DNA of 26,144 nt, from the NCBI GenBank assembly GCA_036004405.1, contig DASYRM010000092.1, positions 1-26,144 on the forward strand, read 5' to 3'. This document shows positions 1 to 7,027 of the stretch, in pieces. The number at the start of each line of letters is the position of its first letter. Position 1 is the stretch's first letter. Made by a program: the position numbers and the translations under genes. The notes under the pieces are model-generated. The model searched no databases. It saw only the letters and a list, made by a program, of their open reading frames with translations, and was not told where the DNA came from. Source of the stretch: DASYRM01 sp036004405 (GTDB lineage Bacteria > Acidobacteriota > Vicinamibacteria > Vicinamibacterales > UBA2999).

Positions 1-169
1 GGCGCCGCAGGAGGTCACGATCCAGGTGCAGCCGCACCCGGAGCCCGAGCAGAACACGCTCGTCGAGATCCCGTATTCGCGGATCCGGACGCACCGTGGT
101 TACGCCGCGCCCAACCAGCACGGGTTCACCGTCACGGTGACACCGCTGCTCGCGCACGCCGACGCCTAG
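1..169 (+). CDS. 3' end of an unrecognised gene (partial)
   Basis: An open frame enters from the left edge (codons start at position 2) and ends at TAG 167-169, giving about 55 C-terminal residues. The tail is soluble and polar, with no membrane segment and no cysteine; it contains VEIPYSRIRTHRGY and ends TPLLAHADA. Third codon positions are almost all G or C, as in the confident genes here, which supports real coding. I do not recognise the family and assign no function. A purine-rich inverted repeat starts 11 bases after the stop, as happens behind several other genes in this window. Confidence 0.6.
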   Translation, partial: APQEVTIQVQPHPEPEQNTLVEIPYSRIRTHRGYAAPNQHGFTVTVTPLLAHADA

Positions 170-180
170 AAGAACCTGCA

Positions 181-261
181 GGCAGAGAAAGCAGAGAAAG
201 CGGAGAAGGCAGAGAGGGTTGGCGGAATAGGTTCTTCTCCGCCCTCTCCGCCCTCTCTGCC
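181..261. repeat. Purine-rich inverted repeat with 9-nt units (copy 1)
   Basis: The left arm (181-216) is four 9-nt units of the form GGCAGAGAA/AGCGGAGAA. The right arm (235-261) is three units of the complement (TTCTCCGCC, CTCTCCGCC, CTCTCTGCC). The arms can pair into a long stem. Related elements lie at 10146-10231 and 23987-24079. It follows the stop at 169 and precedes the iron-permease gene. It could act as a terminator or mRNA 3' stabiliser, but there is no clear T-run, so the role is inference. Confidence 0.8.
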
Positions 262-301
262 CCAGCCGCCACGGTGCGTTAGGCTGGTGGCGGAGGTCAG
301 T

Positions 302-739
302 GTGCGTCCGACAAAATCGCATTCCGTGTTCACGCTCTGCGCCAAGGCCACGTCGCGGGCCACCGGGCGCCCCTGGGCGTTCGTCGTGGCCTGCGGCCTG
401 ATCGTGGTGTGGCTGCTCTCGGGTCCGTACTTCAAGTACAGCGACACCTGGCAGCTCGTCATCAACACGTCGACCACCATCATCACGTTCCTCATGGTGT
501 TCTTGATCCAGAGCACGCAGAACCGCGACGCCGAGGCGCTGCAGGTGAAGCTCGACGAACTGCTGCGGGTGACCGTGGGCGCGCACAACGCGCTGCTGGA
601 TCTCGAGGAGCTCGAGGAGCACGAGCTCGATCACATCCGCACGCGCTACACGCGGCTCGCCGAACGGGCGCGTGGACATCTGCGTTCGGGCCAACCCGAC
701 ACCGACGCGCCCGACACCGATCCAGACGACGACGCCTGA
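302..739 (+). CDS. Low-affinity iron permease family membrane protein
   Basis: This 145-residue protein matches the small low-affinity iron permease family (PF04120 type). The signature is SGPYFKYSDTWQLVINT, then TTIITFLMVFLIQSTQNRD, then a charged segment LDELLRVTVGAHNALLDLEE. Two membrane segments are visible, at about residues 24-43 and 55-75, followed by a cytoplasmic amphipathic region and an Asp-rich tail (DTDAPDTDPDDDA). I prefer the GTG at 302 because GGAGG lies at 292-296, five bases upstream; an in-frame GTG at 287 would add five residues without a good ribosome site. The family name comes from a fungal Fe(II) transporter. Bacterial members are half-sized and their transport activity is poorly tested, so iron transport is only a family-level guess. 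Confidence 0.85.
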   Translation: MRPTKSHSVFTLCAKATSRATGRPWAFVVACGLIVVWLLSGPYFKYSDTWQLVINTSTTIITFLMVFLIQSTQNRDAEALQVKLDELLRVTVGAHNALLDLEELEEHELDHIRTRYTRLAERARGHLRSGQPDTDAPDTDPDDDA

Positions 740-1155
740 CCTTCACGCGTCTGCACCACAGAAACGTGGGCCCGGCACATACGCGGTACAGCGGTGTCGC
801 CGCGTCCGTGGCGCCGCCGCGGCTCGCCGGCGGCGCTTCCGCTGATTCCCTCGGGATTTGTCCATCCGCGATCACGCGGGTGTTGTGGTGCGCCGTTTGC
901 ACTGGACTCAGCCTGGCGGTGGGACCGCCCTCGACGTTGACCCCGCCGGACTCCAAGTAAATCAGGACCGAGTCCAGCCCGTTACTAGCGAGGCTCCGCC
1001 TCGAGGCGGTCGAAAATGCTTTGCCTCGCTAGGGCAGTGTTTGATTGCCCGCCCTCCGGGCGGGCGCTAGTGAAAACAGCACGTCCACGACGACGTCATT
1101 CGCGCACGCATGTGCGCCGCGCCGCTCCGCCCTGCGGCCGAACAGGAGACTCGTC
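740..1155. other. Gene-free interval of 416 bp with several inverted repeats
   Basis: No convincing gene is visible. Elements seen: a GC-rich hairpin with arms 811-819 and 828-836 and an 8-nt loop, about 70 bases after the iron-permease stop and so possibly a terminator without a T-run; an 8-bp inverted pair CTGGACTC (902-909) and GAGTCCAG (970-977) enclosing a tight GGCGGT-GGG-ACCGCC hairpin (915-929); a second GGACTC at 948-953; and the repeat at 985-1070. Marginal open frames cross 740-960 on both strands, but none has a family signature or a good start. Confidence 0.6.
985..1070 (-). repeat. 85-nt interspersed palindromic element, copy A
   Basis: The element has outer 10-bp arms CTAGCGAGGC (985-994) and GCCTCGCTAG (1023-1032), an inner 14-nt palindrome CCGCCTCGAGGCGG (996-1009), and a strong hairpin GCCCGCCC-TCC-GGGCGGGC (1047-1065). 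Its reverse complement aligns end to end with copy B at 1717-1801. It carries no open frame of its own and looks like a REP or MITE-like short interspersed element. Confidence 0.8.
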
Positions 1156-1950
1156 ATGGACACCATCGACCACGTACTACTTCCGTTGTCTATCCGTCTG
1201 CACCTGCCGCTGGCGCGCCGCTCGCTCGCCGCGGCGCTCCTGCTGCTCGCCTGCGGCTCGCCGGCGCGAGCGGAGCGGAACGGACCCTTCCTCCGCACCG
1301 CCGATGCGCGGCTGGCCGCGGCGCTCGTGCGCGGCCGCGACGAATCGCCCACCTTCCGCGCCATCGTCGATCGGCTCGCCGCGTCGGACCTGATCGTGTA
1401 CGTCAGCCGCGGTGCGATCTACGGGGACATCGCCGCTTCCACGCAGCTGGTGTCGGCGACGGGCGGCTTCCGCTACGTTCGCGTCACCCTCGAGCTCGAT
1501 CCCGACAGCGACGTCGGTGTCGCGATGCTGGGACATGAACTGCGCCATGCCCTCGAGCTCGCCGACGCGCCGTGGGTCGTGGACAAGGACGCCTTGCTGT
1601 CGCTCTACCAGGAGATCGGCTACGCGAGCTGCAGCAGGCCGATTCATTGCTACGACACCCGGGAGGCCGTGGACGCCGGCCGGCAGGTGCTGATCGAGCT
1701 GCGCCACCACTCGATCCGCCCCCCCGGAGGGCGGGCAATTGAACGCTGTTCAAGCGAGGCGGAGCCTTCGTGTGCTTCTGTTCGAGGCGGAGCCTCGCTA
1801 GACGCGTTGGGTCTTCCAGTGGCCTTTCGAAAAGAGCCAGGAGCTGACGATGGTCAGCGTGATGAACGCCATGCTTACCGCAATGAACGCCCCGGTCGGG
1901 CCGAAGCCGGCGGTGCCGGCCAGAAACCAGGCGAGGGGGATCTCCCATAG
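1156..1950 (+). CDS. Small exported protein with HELRH zincin-like motif and a repeat-derived tail
   Basis: ATG at 1156 has AGGAG at 1144-1148. Residues 1-40 form a signal sequence: a long n-region, a hydrophobic run RRSLAAALLLLACGS, then ARA-E. Either signal peptidase I or lipid attachment at Cys33 is possible. The core (about 45-187) contains VGVAMLGHELRHALE, an HExxH-type motif at 127-131, and a later DTREAVDAGRQV segment at 168-179 that could supply a third ligand. Protease activity is inference; I recognise the pattern but not a named family. Codon 188 is the first base triplet of repeat copy B. From there to the stop, about 28 residues come from the repeat and 49 from the antisense strand of the MATE gene 3' end. 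The original C terminus has therefore probably been lost and replaced. Confidence is high for the core and low for the tail. Confidence 0.65.
   Translation: MDTIDHVLLPLSIRLHLPLARRSLAAALLLLACGSPARAERNGPFLRTADARLAAALVRGRDESPTFRAIVDRLAASDLIVYVSRGAIYGDIAASTQLVSATGGFRYVRVTLELDPDSDVGVAMLGHELRHALELADAPWVVDKDALLSLYQEIGYASCSRPIHCYDTREAVDAGRQVLIELRHHSIRPPGGRAIERCSSEAEPSCASVRGGASLDALGLPVAFRKEPGADDGQRDERHAYRNERPGRAEAGGAGQKPGEGDLP
1717..1801 (+). repeat. 85-nt interspersed palindromic element, copy B
   Basis: This is the same element as 985-1070, in opposite orientation. Shared segments, comparing the plus strand here with the reverse complement of copy A, include GGAGGGCGGGCAAT, AAGCGAGGC/TAGCGAGGC and CGAGGCGGAGCCTCGCTAG. 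The two copies bracket the HELRH gene. Copy B sits at the junction of two convergent genes. It supplies the TAG stop of the MATE gene (1800-1798 on the minus strand) and is read in frame by the HELRH gene. Confidence 0.8.
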
Positions 1951-3213
1951 CCACAGGCAGAACAGGTTGACCCACGTGGGCGTTCGGGTGTCGCCGGCGC
2001 CGTTGAACGCCTGCGTGAGCACCATGCCGTAACCCGAGAAGCCAAAGCCGAGCGCGACGATCCGCAGGCAGCGGACGCCGAAGCCGGCCACTTCGGGGTC
2101 GCTCGTGAAGATCGCAATCAGCCAGGGCGCGAAGATCAGGAAGATCAGGCTGAGGGTGCCGAGGAGGATCGTGTTGTAGAGCCCGGCCTTCCAGGCCGCG
2201 GCCTCCGCGCGATCGGGCTTGCCGGCGCCCAGGTTCTGGCCGACCAGCGTGGCGGCGGCGTTGCTCACCCCAAACGACGGCAGCAGGGCGAACAGGATGA
2301 TGCGGATGCCGATGGTGTTGCCGGCGAGCGCGGCGCTGCCGTAGGCGGAGATGATGCGGACGATCCCCATCCACGACGCGGTGGCGATGAAGTTCTGAAA
2401 CGTCGCCGTGCCCGAGATGCGGAGGATCGCCCGCATCGTCTCGCCGTCCACGCGCAGGTGCCGCCGCGCCACGCGCAGGCGGCCGGCGCTGCGCGTGAGG
2501 TGGTAGAGCTGATACAGCACGCCGCAGCCGCGGCCGATCGTCGTGCCGACGGCGGCGCCCGTCACGCCGAGCGCGGGGAACGGCCCGAGCCCGAAGATCA
2601 GGCACGGCCCCAGCACGATGTTGATGATGTTGGCGAACCACAGCACGCGCATGGCAATCGCCGCGTCGCCGGCACCGCGGAACACGGCGTTGACGAGGAA
2701 GAGCATCAGCACCGTCCCGCTGCCGCCGACCATCACCCGGGGAAACGTCGAGCCGATCTTCAGCACGTCGGCATCGGCGCCCATCATCACCAGTAGTTGC
2801 GGGCCGAACACCACTCCGATGACGCCGATCACGGCGGCGACCGCCAGCCCCATCACAACGGCCTGCATCGCGGTCAGCGCCGCGCGCTCGGGGTCCTGCT
2901 CGCCCATGCGGCGGGCCACTGTGGCGGCGGCGCCGATCGACAGGCCGACGGCGAGCGCGTACACGATGACCATCAGCGATTCGGTCAGCCCCACCGTCGC
3001 GACGGCGCTGGCGCCCAGCCGGCCGACGAAGAAGGTGTCCGCCAGGACGAACACCGACTCCATCAACATCTCGAGCACCATCGGCACGGCCAGCAGCACG
3101 ACCGCGCGGCCGATCGGCGCCTGGGTGAAGTCCTGGTGCGAGCCGCGAACGGCCTCCTTGAGGGTGGACCAGGCGGATGGCTCCGCGGTCTCCGTCTCCG
3201 TGGCCGCACTCAT
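1798..3213 (-). CDS. MATE family multidrug/cation efflux transporter
   Basis: A 471-residue inner-membrane antiporter of the MATE (NorM/DinF) class, which exports cationic drugs or metabolites in exchange for Na+ or H+. A soluble N terminus of about 35 residues is followed by the family opening LAVPMVLEMLMESVFVLADT and FFVGRLG. Two homologous MatE halves (about 38-200 and 260-430) follow, together giving about twelve membrane segments. The second half holds the typical LVGQNLGAGKPDRAEAAAW. The start at 3213 gives an ATGA overlap with the upstream sulfurtransferase stop, so the two are probably translationally coupled. The frame stays open upstream to about 4023, but that part is only a shadow of the sulfurtransferase. 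The stop codon falls inside repeat copy B. The substrate cannot be told from sequence. Confidence 0.93.
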   Translation of the reverse strand: MSAATETETAEPSAWSTLKEAVRGSHQDFTQAPIGRAVVLLAVPMVLEMLMESVFVLADTFFVGRLGASAVATVGLTESLMVIVYALAVGLSIGAAATVARRMGEQDPERAALTAMQAVVMGLAVAAVIGVIGVVFGPQLLVMMGADADVLKIGSTFPRVMVGGSGTVLMLFLVNAVFRGAGDAAIAMRVLWFANIINIVLGPCLIFGLGPFPALGVTGAAVGTTIGRGCGVLYQLYHLTRSAGRLRVARRHLRVDGETMRAILRISGTATFQNFIATASWMGIVRIISAYGSAALAGNTIGIRIILFALLPSFGVSNAAATLVGQNLGAGKPDRAEAAAWKAGLYNTILLGTLSLIFLIFAPWLIAIFTSDPEVAGFGVRCLRIVALGFGFSGYGMVLTQAFNGAGDTRTPTWVNLFCLWLWEIPLAWFLAGTAGFGPTGAFIAVSMAFITLTIVSSWLFSKGHWKTQRV

Positions 3214-4076
3214 GGCTGCCCTCGCTCTTTCCTGGCGGGCCCGGTTTCGATCGGCCTCGACGGATCGGCCGACCACTCGGACCACGACCCGGTGTAGAGC
3301 GGGCTGCCCGGAAGCCCCGCGTGCTCCATCGCCAGCAGGTTGTGGCAGGCGGTCACGCCAGAGCCGCAATACATCACCGCGTCTCGAGGCACGCGTCCGT
3401 CGAGCACGCCGGTGAAGGCGGCCCGCAGCGCGTCGGGCGGGAGCATCGTGCCATCGGGCGTCAGATTGTCGCGGAAGAACCGATTGCGCGCGCCCGGAAT
3501 GTGCCCGGCCACTTTGTCGATGGTCTCCGAGCGACCTTCGAATCGCTCCGCCGCGCGGGCGTCGACGAGCAGAGTGCGGCCGTCCTCGCGCCGGCGGGCA
3601 ACCTCGTCGACGCTCAGCACCAGACCGCGGTCGAATGACGGCCGGAACGTCGCGCGGGCGCGGGTGTCCTGTCCTGGCCGCACGGGACGGCCTTCGGCCA
3701 CCCATTTCGCGAAGCCGCCGTCGAGCACCGCCGCGGCCCGGTGACCGGCGTAGCGGAAGAGCCACCACAGGCGGCTGGCGTAGCTCCCCGCGTCCTGGTC
3801 GTAGGCCACGACCTGTGTGTCGTTGCCGATGCCGAGCCGTTCCAGCAGCGCCACGAGCGCGGCGTCGGACGGCATCGGGTGGCGGCCGTTGGTGCCGGTG
3901 CGCGGCCCCGAGAGGTCGTCGTTGAGATGGGCGTAGACCGCGCCCGGAATGTGGCCCGCCGCATACTGGTCGCGGCCCCAGGCCTCGTTGGCCAGGTCGA
4001 ATCGGCAGTCCACGACCGCCCACTCGCCGGTGTGCGCCGCCAGGGTGTCGGTGGAGACGAGGGTGGTGTGGGTCAT
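3210..4076 (-). CDS. sseA: 3-mercaptopyruvate (or thiosulfate) sulfurtransferase, two rhodanese domains
   Basis: A 288-residue cytoplasmic enzyme with tandem rhodanese domains. The N-terminal domain (about 5-130) is the inactive one and carries VVDCRF and AGHIPGA (40-46). The C-terminal domain (about 155-280) carries a second VAGHIPGARN and the active-site loop CGSGVTA with Cys237. A CG[S/T]GVT loop is typical of mercaptopyruvate sulfurtransferases, whereas thiosulfate rhodaneses usually have CRKGVT, so I favour the former. The enzyme moves sulfane sulfur from 3-mercaptopyruvate to a thiol acceptor or cyanide. It overlaps the MATE gene by four bases (ATGA). Its start lies just downstream (minus strand) of a strong inverted repeat (4082-4157) that separates it from htpX. 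Confidence 0.93.
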   Translation of the reverse strand: MTHTTLVSTDTLAAHTGEWAVVDCRFDLANEAWGRDQYAAGHIPGAVYAHLNDDLSGPRTGTNGRHPMPSDAALVALLERLGIGNDTQVVAYDQDAGSYASRLWWLFRYAGHRAAAVLDGGFAKWVAEGRPVRPGQDTRARATFRPSFDRGLVLSVDEVARRREDGRTLLVDARAAERFEGRSETIDKVAGHIPGARNRFFRDNLTPDGTMLPPDALRAAFTGVLDGRVPRDAVMYCGSGVTACHNLLAMEHAGLPGSPLYTGSWSEWSADPSRPIETGPARKERGQP

Positions 4077-4081
4077 AGGGT

Positions 4082-4157
4082 GCTGAGAGGCTGAGGGGCT
4101 AGGTTGGGGGCTGGGTTCTACCTAGCTCCTTAGCCCCCCAGCCCCTTAGCCCCCTCC
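4082..4157. repeat. Inverted repeat built of GGGGCTA-type units
   Basis: The left arm (about 4082-4115) repeats GCTGAGAG, GCTGAGGG and GCTAGG. The right arm (about 4120-4157) repeats the complement (CCTAGCTCC, TTAGCCCC, CCAGCCCC, TTAGCCCC). It can fold into a long imperfect stem of roughly 8-nt periodicity. It fills the space between the htpX stop (4165) and the sulfurtransferase start (4076). It resembles the purine-rich 9-nt family in architecture but not in unit sequence. Confidence 0.75.
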
Positions 4158-4164
4158 AGGCGCG

Positions 4165-5043
4165 CTAAAGAATCTGGGCGCGTTCCAATACGGCGATGCG
4201 CTGCTCGAGCGGCGGGTGCGTGGAGAAGAGCCCGGTCCACTTGCCGCTGATCTTCATCGTGGCCAGCGCGTCGTGACGCGGGTCGATGAGCGCGCGGTTG
4301 GCGCCGAGCCGTCGCAGCGCCGCCAGCATATCGGCCTTGCCGGCCAGCGTGGCGCCGCCGTGATCCGCACGGAACTCGCGCTGCCGTGAGAACCAGGCGA
4401 CGACGATCATGCCGATCACGCCGAGCACCAGCTCCAGCATCCACACCAGCATGTAGCTGGGCGCGCCGCCGCGGTCGTCTCGCGATCCGCGGTTGGTGAT
4501 CGCGTAGGCGACGATGCGTGCCAGGAACATGACGAACGCGTTGACGACGCCCTGGAGCAGCGTCATCGTCACCATGTCGCCGTTGGCGATGTGGGTGACC
4601 TCGTGGGCGAGCACCCCCTCGATCTCGTTGTGCGACATCGAGCGGAGCAGGCCGCTGGACACCGCCACCAGACTGCGGCTCTTGCTCGGGCCGGTGGCGA
4701 ACGCGTTTACCTCTTCCGACGGGTAGATGCCCACCTCGGGCATGGGCAGCTCCGCCTTGCGGGTCAGCTCCTCGACCGTCCGGTACAGCCAGTCGGCCGT
4801 GGCGTCGCCGCTGCGGCCGTTCACGAGCTGCATGCCCGTGGTTCGCTTGGCCATCCACCTGGAGATCGAGAGCGAGATCATCGCTCCGGCCATGCCCCAC
4901 ACGAAGCAGAAGATGGCCAGGCTGCCCAGGTCCAGCCCGTTCGGGCCGACGTAGCGGCCCACGCCCAACAGATTCAGGATGAGCGAGACGGTGAGGACGA
5001 TCGCGAGGTTGGTGACGAGGAAGAGAACGACCCGCTTGGCCAT
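4165..5043 (-). CDS. htpX: Membrane zinc metalloprotease HtpX
   Basis: A 292-residue M48 protease that degrades damaged or misfolded membrane proteins. Two N-terminal membrane segments (about 5-27 and 38-60) are followed by the protease domain with HEVTH at 147-151 (two zinc histidines and the catalytic Glu148) and the third ligand Glu223 in REFRAD. Two further hydrophobic segments lie at about 160-183 and 197-217. The conserved tail FSTHPPLEQRI lies at 273-283. Length and order match E. coli HtpX. ATG at 5043 begins MAKRVVLFLVTN, the usual family start. It lies 17 bases after the ornithine cyclodeaminase stop, so probably the same transcript, downstream of a two-component system. In enterobacteria htpX is controlled by the CpxAR envelope-stress system, which makes the link here plausible. 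Confidence 0.96.
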   Translation of the reverse strand: MAKRVVLFLVTNLAIVLTVSLILNLLGVGRYVGPNGLDLGSLAIFCFVWGMAGAMISLSISRWMAKRTTGMQLVNGRSGDATADWLYRTVEELTRKAELPMPEVGIYPSEEVNAFATGPSKSRSLVAVSSGLLRSMSHNEIEGVLAHEVTHIANGDMVTMTLLQGVVNAFVMFLARIVAYAITNRGSRDDRGGAPSYMLVWMLELVLGVIGMIVVAWFSRQREFRADHGGATLAGKADMLAALRRLGANRALIDPRHDALATMKISGKWTGLFSTHPPLEQRIAVLERAQIL

Positions 5044-5060
5044 GGTGAATTCAGGATAGC

Positions 5061-6269
5061 TCAGTCCCGCAAGGCCTCCGCCAGCCGGTGCAGGAAGAGG
5101 CCCACATCCGTCACCACGCCAACGGTTTGCGAGGATCCGCGGTCGCTCAGTTTGGTCACCACCGCCGGGTTGATGTCCACGCACACCACGCGAACCCACG
5201 ACGGCAGCATGTTGCCCACGCCGATGCTGTGCAGCATCGACGACAGCATCAGGACGAGCTGCACGTTGGACAGCGCGGCCGCGTAGCGCTCCTGCGCCTC
5301 CACGAGATCCATCAGGGTGTCGGGCAGCGGTCCGTCATCGCGGATGCTGCCTGCCAGCACGAAGTCCACGCCGTACTTGACGCACTCGTACATCACGCCC
5401 GACTTGAGGACGCCCTTCTCGACCGCCTGGCGCAGGCCGCCGGCGCGATTGACCGTGTTGATGGCGGCCATGTGGTTGCGGTGCCCCTGCTCGACCGGCG
5501 CGCCCTGAATGAGATCGATCCCGAGCGACGTGCCCGAGAGCGCGAACTCCACGTCGTGCACGGCCAGGGCGTTCCCTGCCAGCACGACGTCCACGAATCC
5601 GCGCCGGATGATGCTGGCGAAGTGCTCGACGCCGCCGGTGTGCACCACCACCGGCCCCGCCACGACGGCAATGCGGCCGCCGGCCTTCTTCACCTCGCGG
5701 ATCATCGCGGCGATGCGCGCCACGCTCCCCTCGACGCGGCGCTCGCTCGAGACGTCGTTGCTCATGAACGCGAAGCCGTGGCGGTCGCGCTCGCGGAACT
5801 CCGGCGTGACGCGGATGCCGGCGTGGCCGCAGATCACCGGCTCGCCGGCCTTCACGTCGCGCAGCTTGCGGCACTCGGCCTTGTCGCCGCTGACGACGAT
5901 CACCGCGTCCATGCGCTGTTTGTCCACGTCCACCCACTGCCCGCCGACCCGCACCTGCGTGCGGTGGTTGGTGGTGGAGTAGAAATCGTCGGGGACGCAG
6001 CGGTCCTGCTCCGCCGGCTTCACGAGCGCGTCGCGCTCGCGCTCCTGGTGGGCGCCAAACGTCGTGAGCTGCTGGATCAGATCGGCCAGGACCGCCTTGT
6101 CGGGCGCCGTGATCCGCATGCGGATGTGCGAGGCGTCGTCGTTGGTCTTCCCGATGTTGAAGGTCAGGACTTCGTAGGACGCCTTGTGCTCGATGATCTT
6201 GTCGAAGATCGCGGACAGCAGCCCCGAGTCGATCAGGTGGCCTTGCGCCTCGATCGTTTCGCTCGCCAT
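5061..6269 (-). CDS. Archaeal/cyanobacterial-type ornithine cyclodeaminase (LOR/SDH-like, TIGR00300 family)
   Basis: A 402-residue cytoplasmic protein matching the TIGR00300/LOR-SDH family. Members include the alternative ornithine cyclodeaminase of Methanococcus and the C-terminal half of cyanobacterial AgrE/ArgZ. The N-terminal domain (about 1-110) includes GHLIDSGLLSAIFD and HIRMRITAPD. The remainder has GEPVICGHAGIRVTPE, the glycine-rich GGRIAVVAGPVVVHTGG, and MLHSIGVGNMLPSWVRVVCVDINP, a nucleotide-binding-like stretch ending VDIN. Expected reaction: L-ornithine to L-proline plus ammonia, using bound NAD. The arginine-dihydrolase half of AgrE is absent, so this is the short form. ATG at 6269 lies 26 bases after the response-regulator stop and has only a weak ribosome site. 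The start and family are confident; the exact substrate is less so. Confidence 0.85.
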   Translation of the reverse strand: MASETIEAQGHLIDSGLLSAIFDKIIEHKASYEVLTFNIGKTNDDASHIRMRITAPDKAVLADLIQQLTTFGAHQERERDALVKPAEQDRCVPDDFYSTTNHRTQVRVGGQWVDVDKQRMDAVIVVSGDKAECRKLRDVKAGEPVICGHAGIRVTPEFRERDRHGFAFMSNDVSSERRVEGSVARIAAMIREVKKAGGRIAVVAGPVVVHTGGVEHFASIIRRGFVDVVLAGNALAVHDVEFALSGTSLGIDLIQGAPVEQGHRNHMAAINTVNRAGGLRQAVEKGVLKSGVMYECVKYGVDFVLAGSIRDDGPLPDTLMDLVEAQERYAAALSNVQLVLMLSSMLHSIGVGNMLPSWVRVVCVDINPAVVTKLSDRGSSQTVGVVTDVGLFLHRLAEALRD

Positions 6270-6295
6270 GCCTGAGATTGTACTGGCTGGGAATT

Positions 6296-7027
6296 CTACG
6301 TGCTGCTGTCGGTTCCTTCCGGCACGAACCGGTACCCGACCCCGCGCACCGTCAGGAGAAACCGCGGGCTCGCCGGTTTGTCCTCGATGTAGCGTCGGAG
6401 ACGGACGATGAAGTTGTCGATGGCCCGGGTGTCGGTGCTCTCATGGAGATCCCACACGTTCTCGAGGATCGCGCCGCGCGAGACCGCCTGGCCGGGGTGC
6501 TGAACCAGATACCGCAGCAGGTCGCTCTCCATCTGCGTGAGACGGAACGAACGGCCGTTGGCGCGCACCTCCATGGCGCCGAAGTCGAGCACGCGGCCGG
6601 CGAAGGTGTAGGAGTCCGACGGCGTTTCGTCGGGGGCGGGGGCGTCCCGTTCGTTCCAGCGTCTCCGGCGCAGCAGGCCGTTGACGCGAGCGATCAGGAT
6701 GGCCAGCTCGAACGGCTTGGCGAGATAGTCGTCGGCGCCGACCTCGAACCCGCGCAGCACGTCGTCGGCGCGACCGCGGGCGGTCAGCATCAGGATCGGC
6801 ACGTACTGCCCGGCGGCGCGCAGCTCCGCCGCCGTTTCGAATCCGTCCTTGCCGGGGAGCATGACGTCGAGGATGACGACGTCCATGGGCGTCTGGTCAT
6901 CGACCAGCAGCGCCAGCGCCTGCTCGCCGTCGGCGGTCACCGTCACCTCGTGCCCCTCGGCCTCGAGGTTGAAACGCAGCCCGTCGGCGATGTGCGGCTC
7001 GTCCTCCACGACGAGGATGCGGCTCAT
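6296..7027 (-). CDS. OmpR/PhoB-type response regulator
   Basis: A 243-residue DNA-binding regulator. The receiver domain (1-120) has the acidic pair in VEDE (Glu8, Asp9), phosphoacceptor Asp54 in VILDVMLPG, the switch Thr82 in LTARG, and Lys104 in YLAKPFE. A winged-helix DNA-binding domain (about 138-238) has LTQMESDLLRYLVQHPGQ and ends with the family signature LLTVRGVGYRF. The ATG at 7027 overlaps the kinase stop by four bases (ATGA), so kinase and regulator are co-translated partners. The gene lies upstream of the ornithine cyclodeaminase and htpX on the same strand. Its targets are not shown by the sequence; control of the adjacent desaturase and htpX is inference. Confidence 0.95.
   Translation of the reverse strand: MSRILVVEDEPHIADGLRFNLEAEGHEVTVTADGEQALALLVDDQTPMDVVILDVMLPGKDGFETAAELRAAGQYVPILMLTARGRADDVLRGFEVGADDYLAKPFELAILIARVNGLLRRRRWNERDAPAPDETPSDSYTFAGRVLDFGAMEVRANGRSFRLTQMESDLLRYLVQHPGQAVSRGAILENVWDLHESTDTRAIDNFIVRLRRYIEDKPASPRFLLTVRGVGYRFVPEGTDSST

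Noticed and set aside
181..261. CRISPR-like array suggested by regular repeated units at 181-261, 10146-10231 and 23987-24079.
   Set aside because: The units are 9 nt and directly tandem, with no spacers and no cas genes. They form inverted arms instead.
811..836. Hairpins as classic Rho-independent terminators (811-836, 1047-1065, 14656-14675, 21809-21830).
   Set aside because: None is followed by a T-run on the transcribed strand, so I list them as repeats or hairpins rather than terminators.
740..960. Small genes on either strand in the 740-960 interval.
   Set aside because: Open frames exist on both strands, but with no family signature, no ribosome site and mirror-image codon bias.
902..985. 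An integron attC-like recombination site.
   Set aside because: The nested arms and a nearby GTTACTA are suggestive, but the paired RYYYAAC/GTTRRRY core boxes are not present in the right arrangement and no integrase is visible.
3214..4023. Upstream extension of the MATE frame to 741 residues.
   Set aside because: The added part is an out-of-frame shadow of the sulfurtransferase. The MATE family starts at 3213 with an ATGA overlap.
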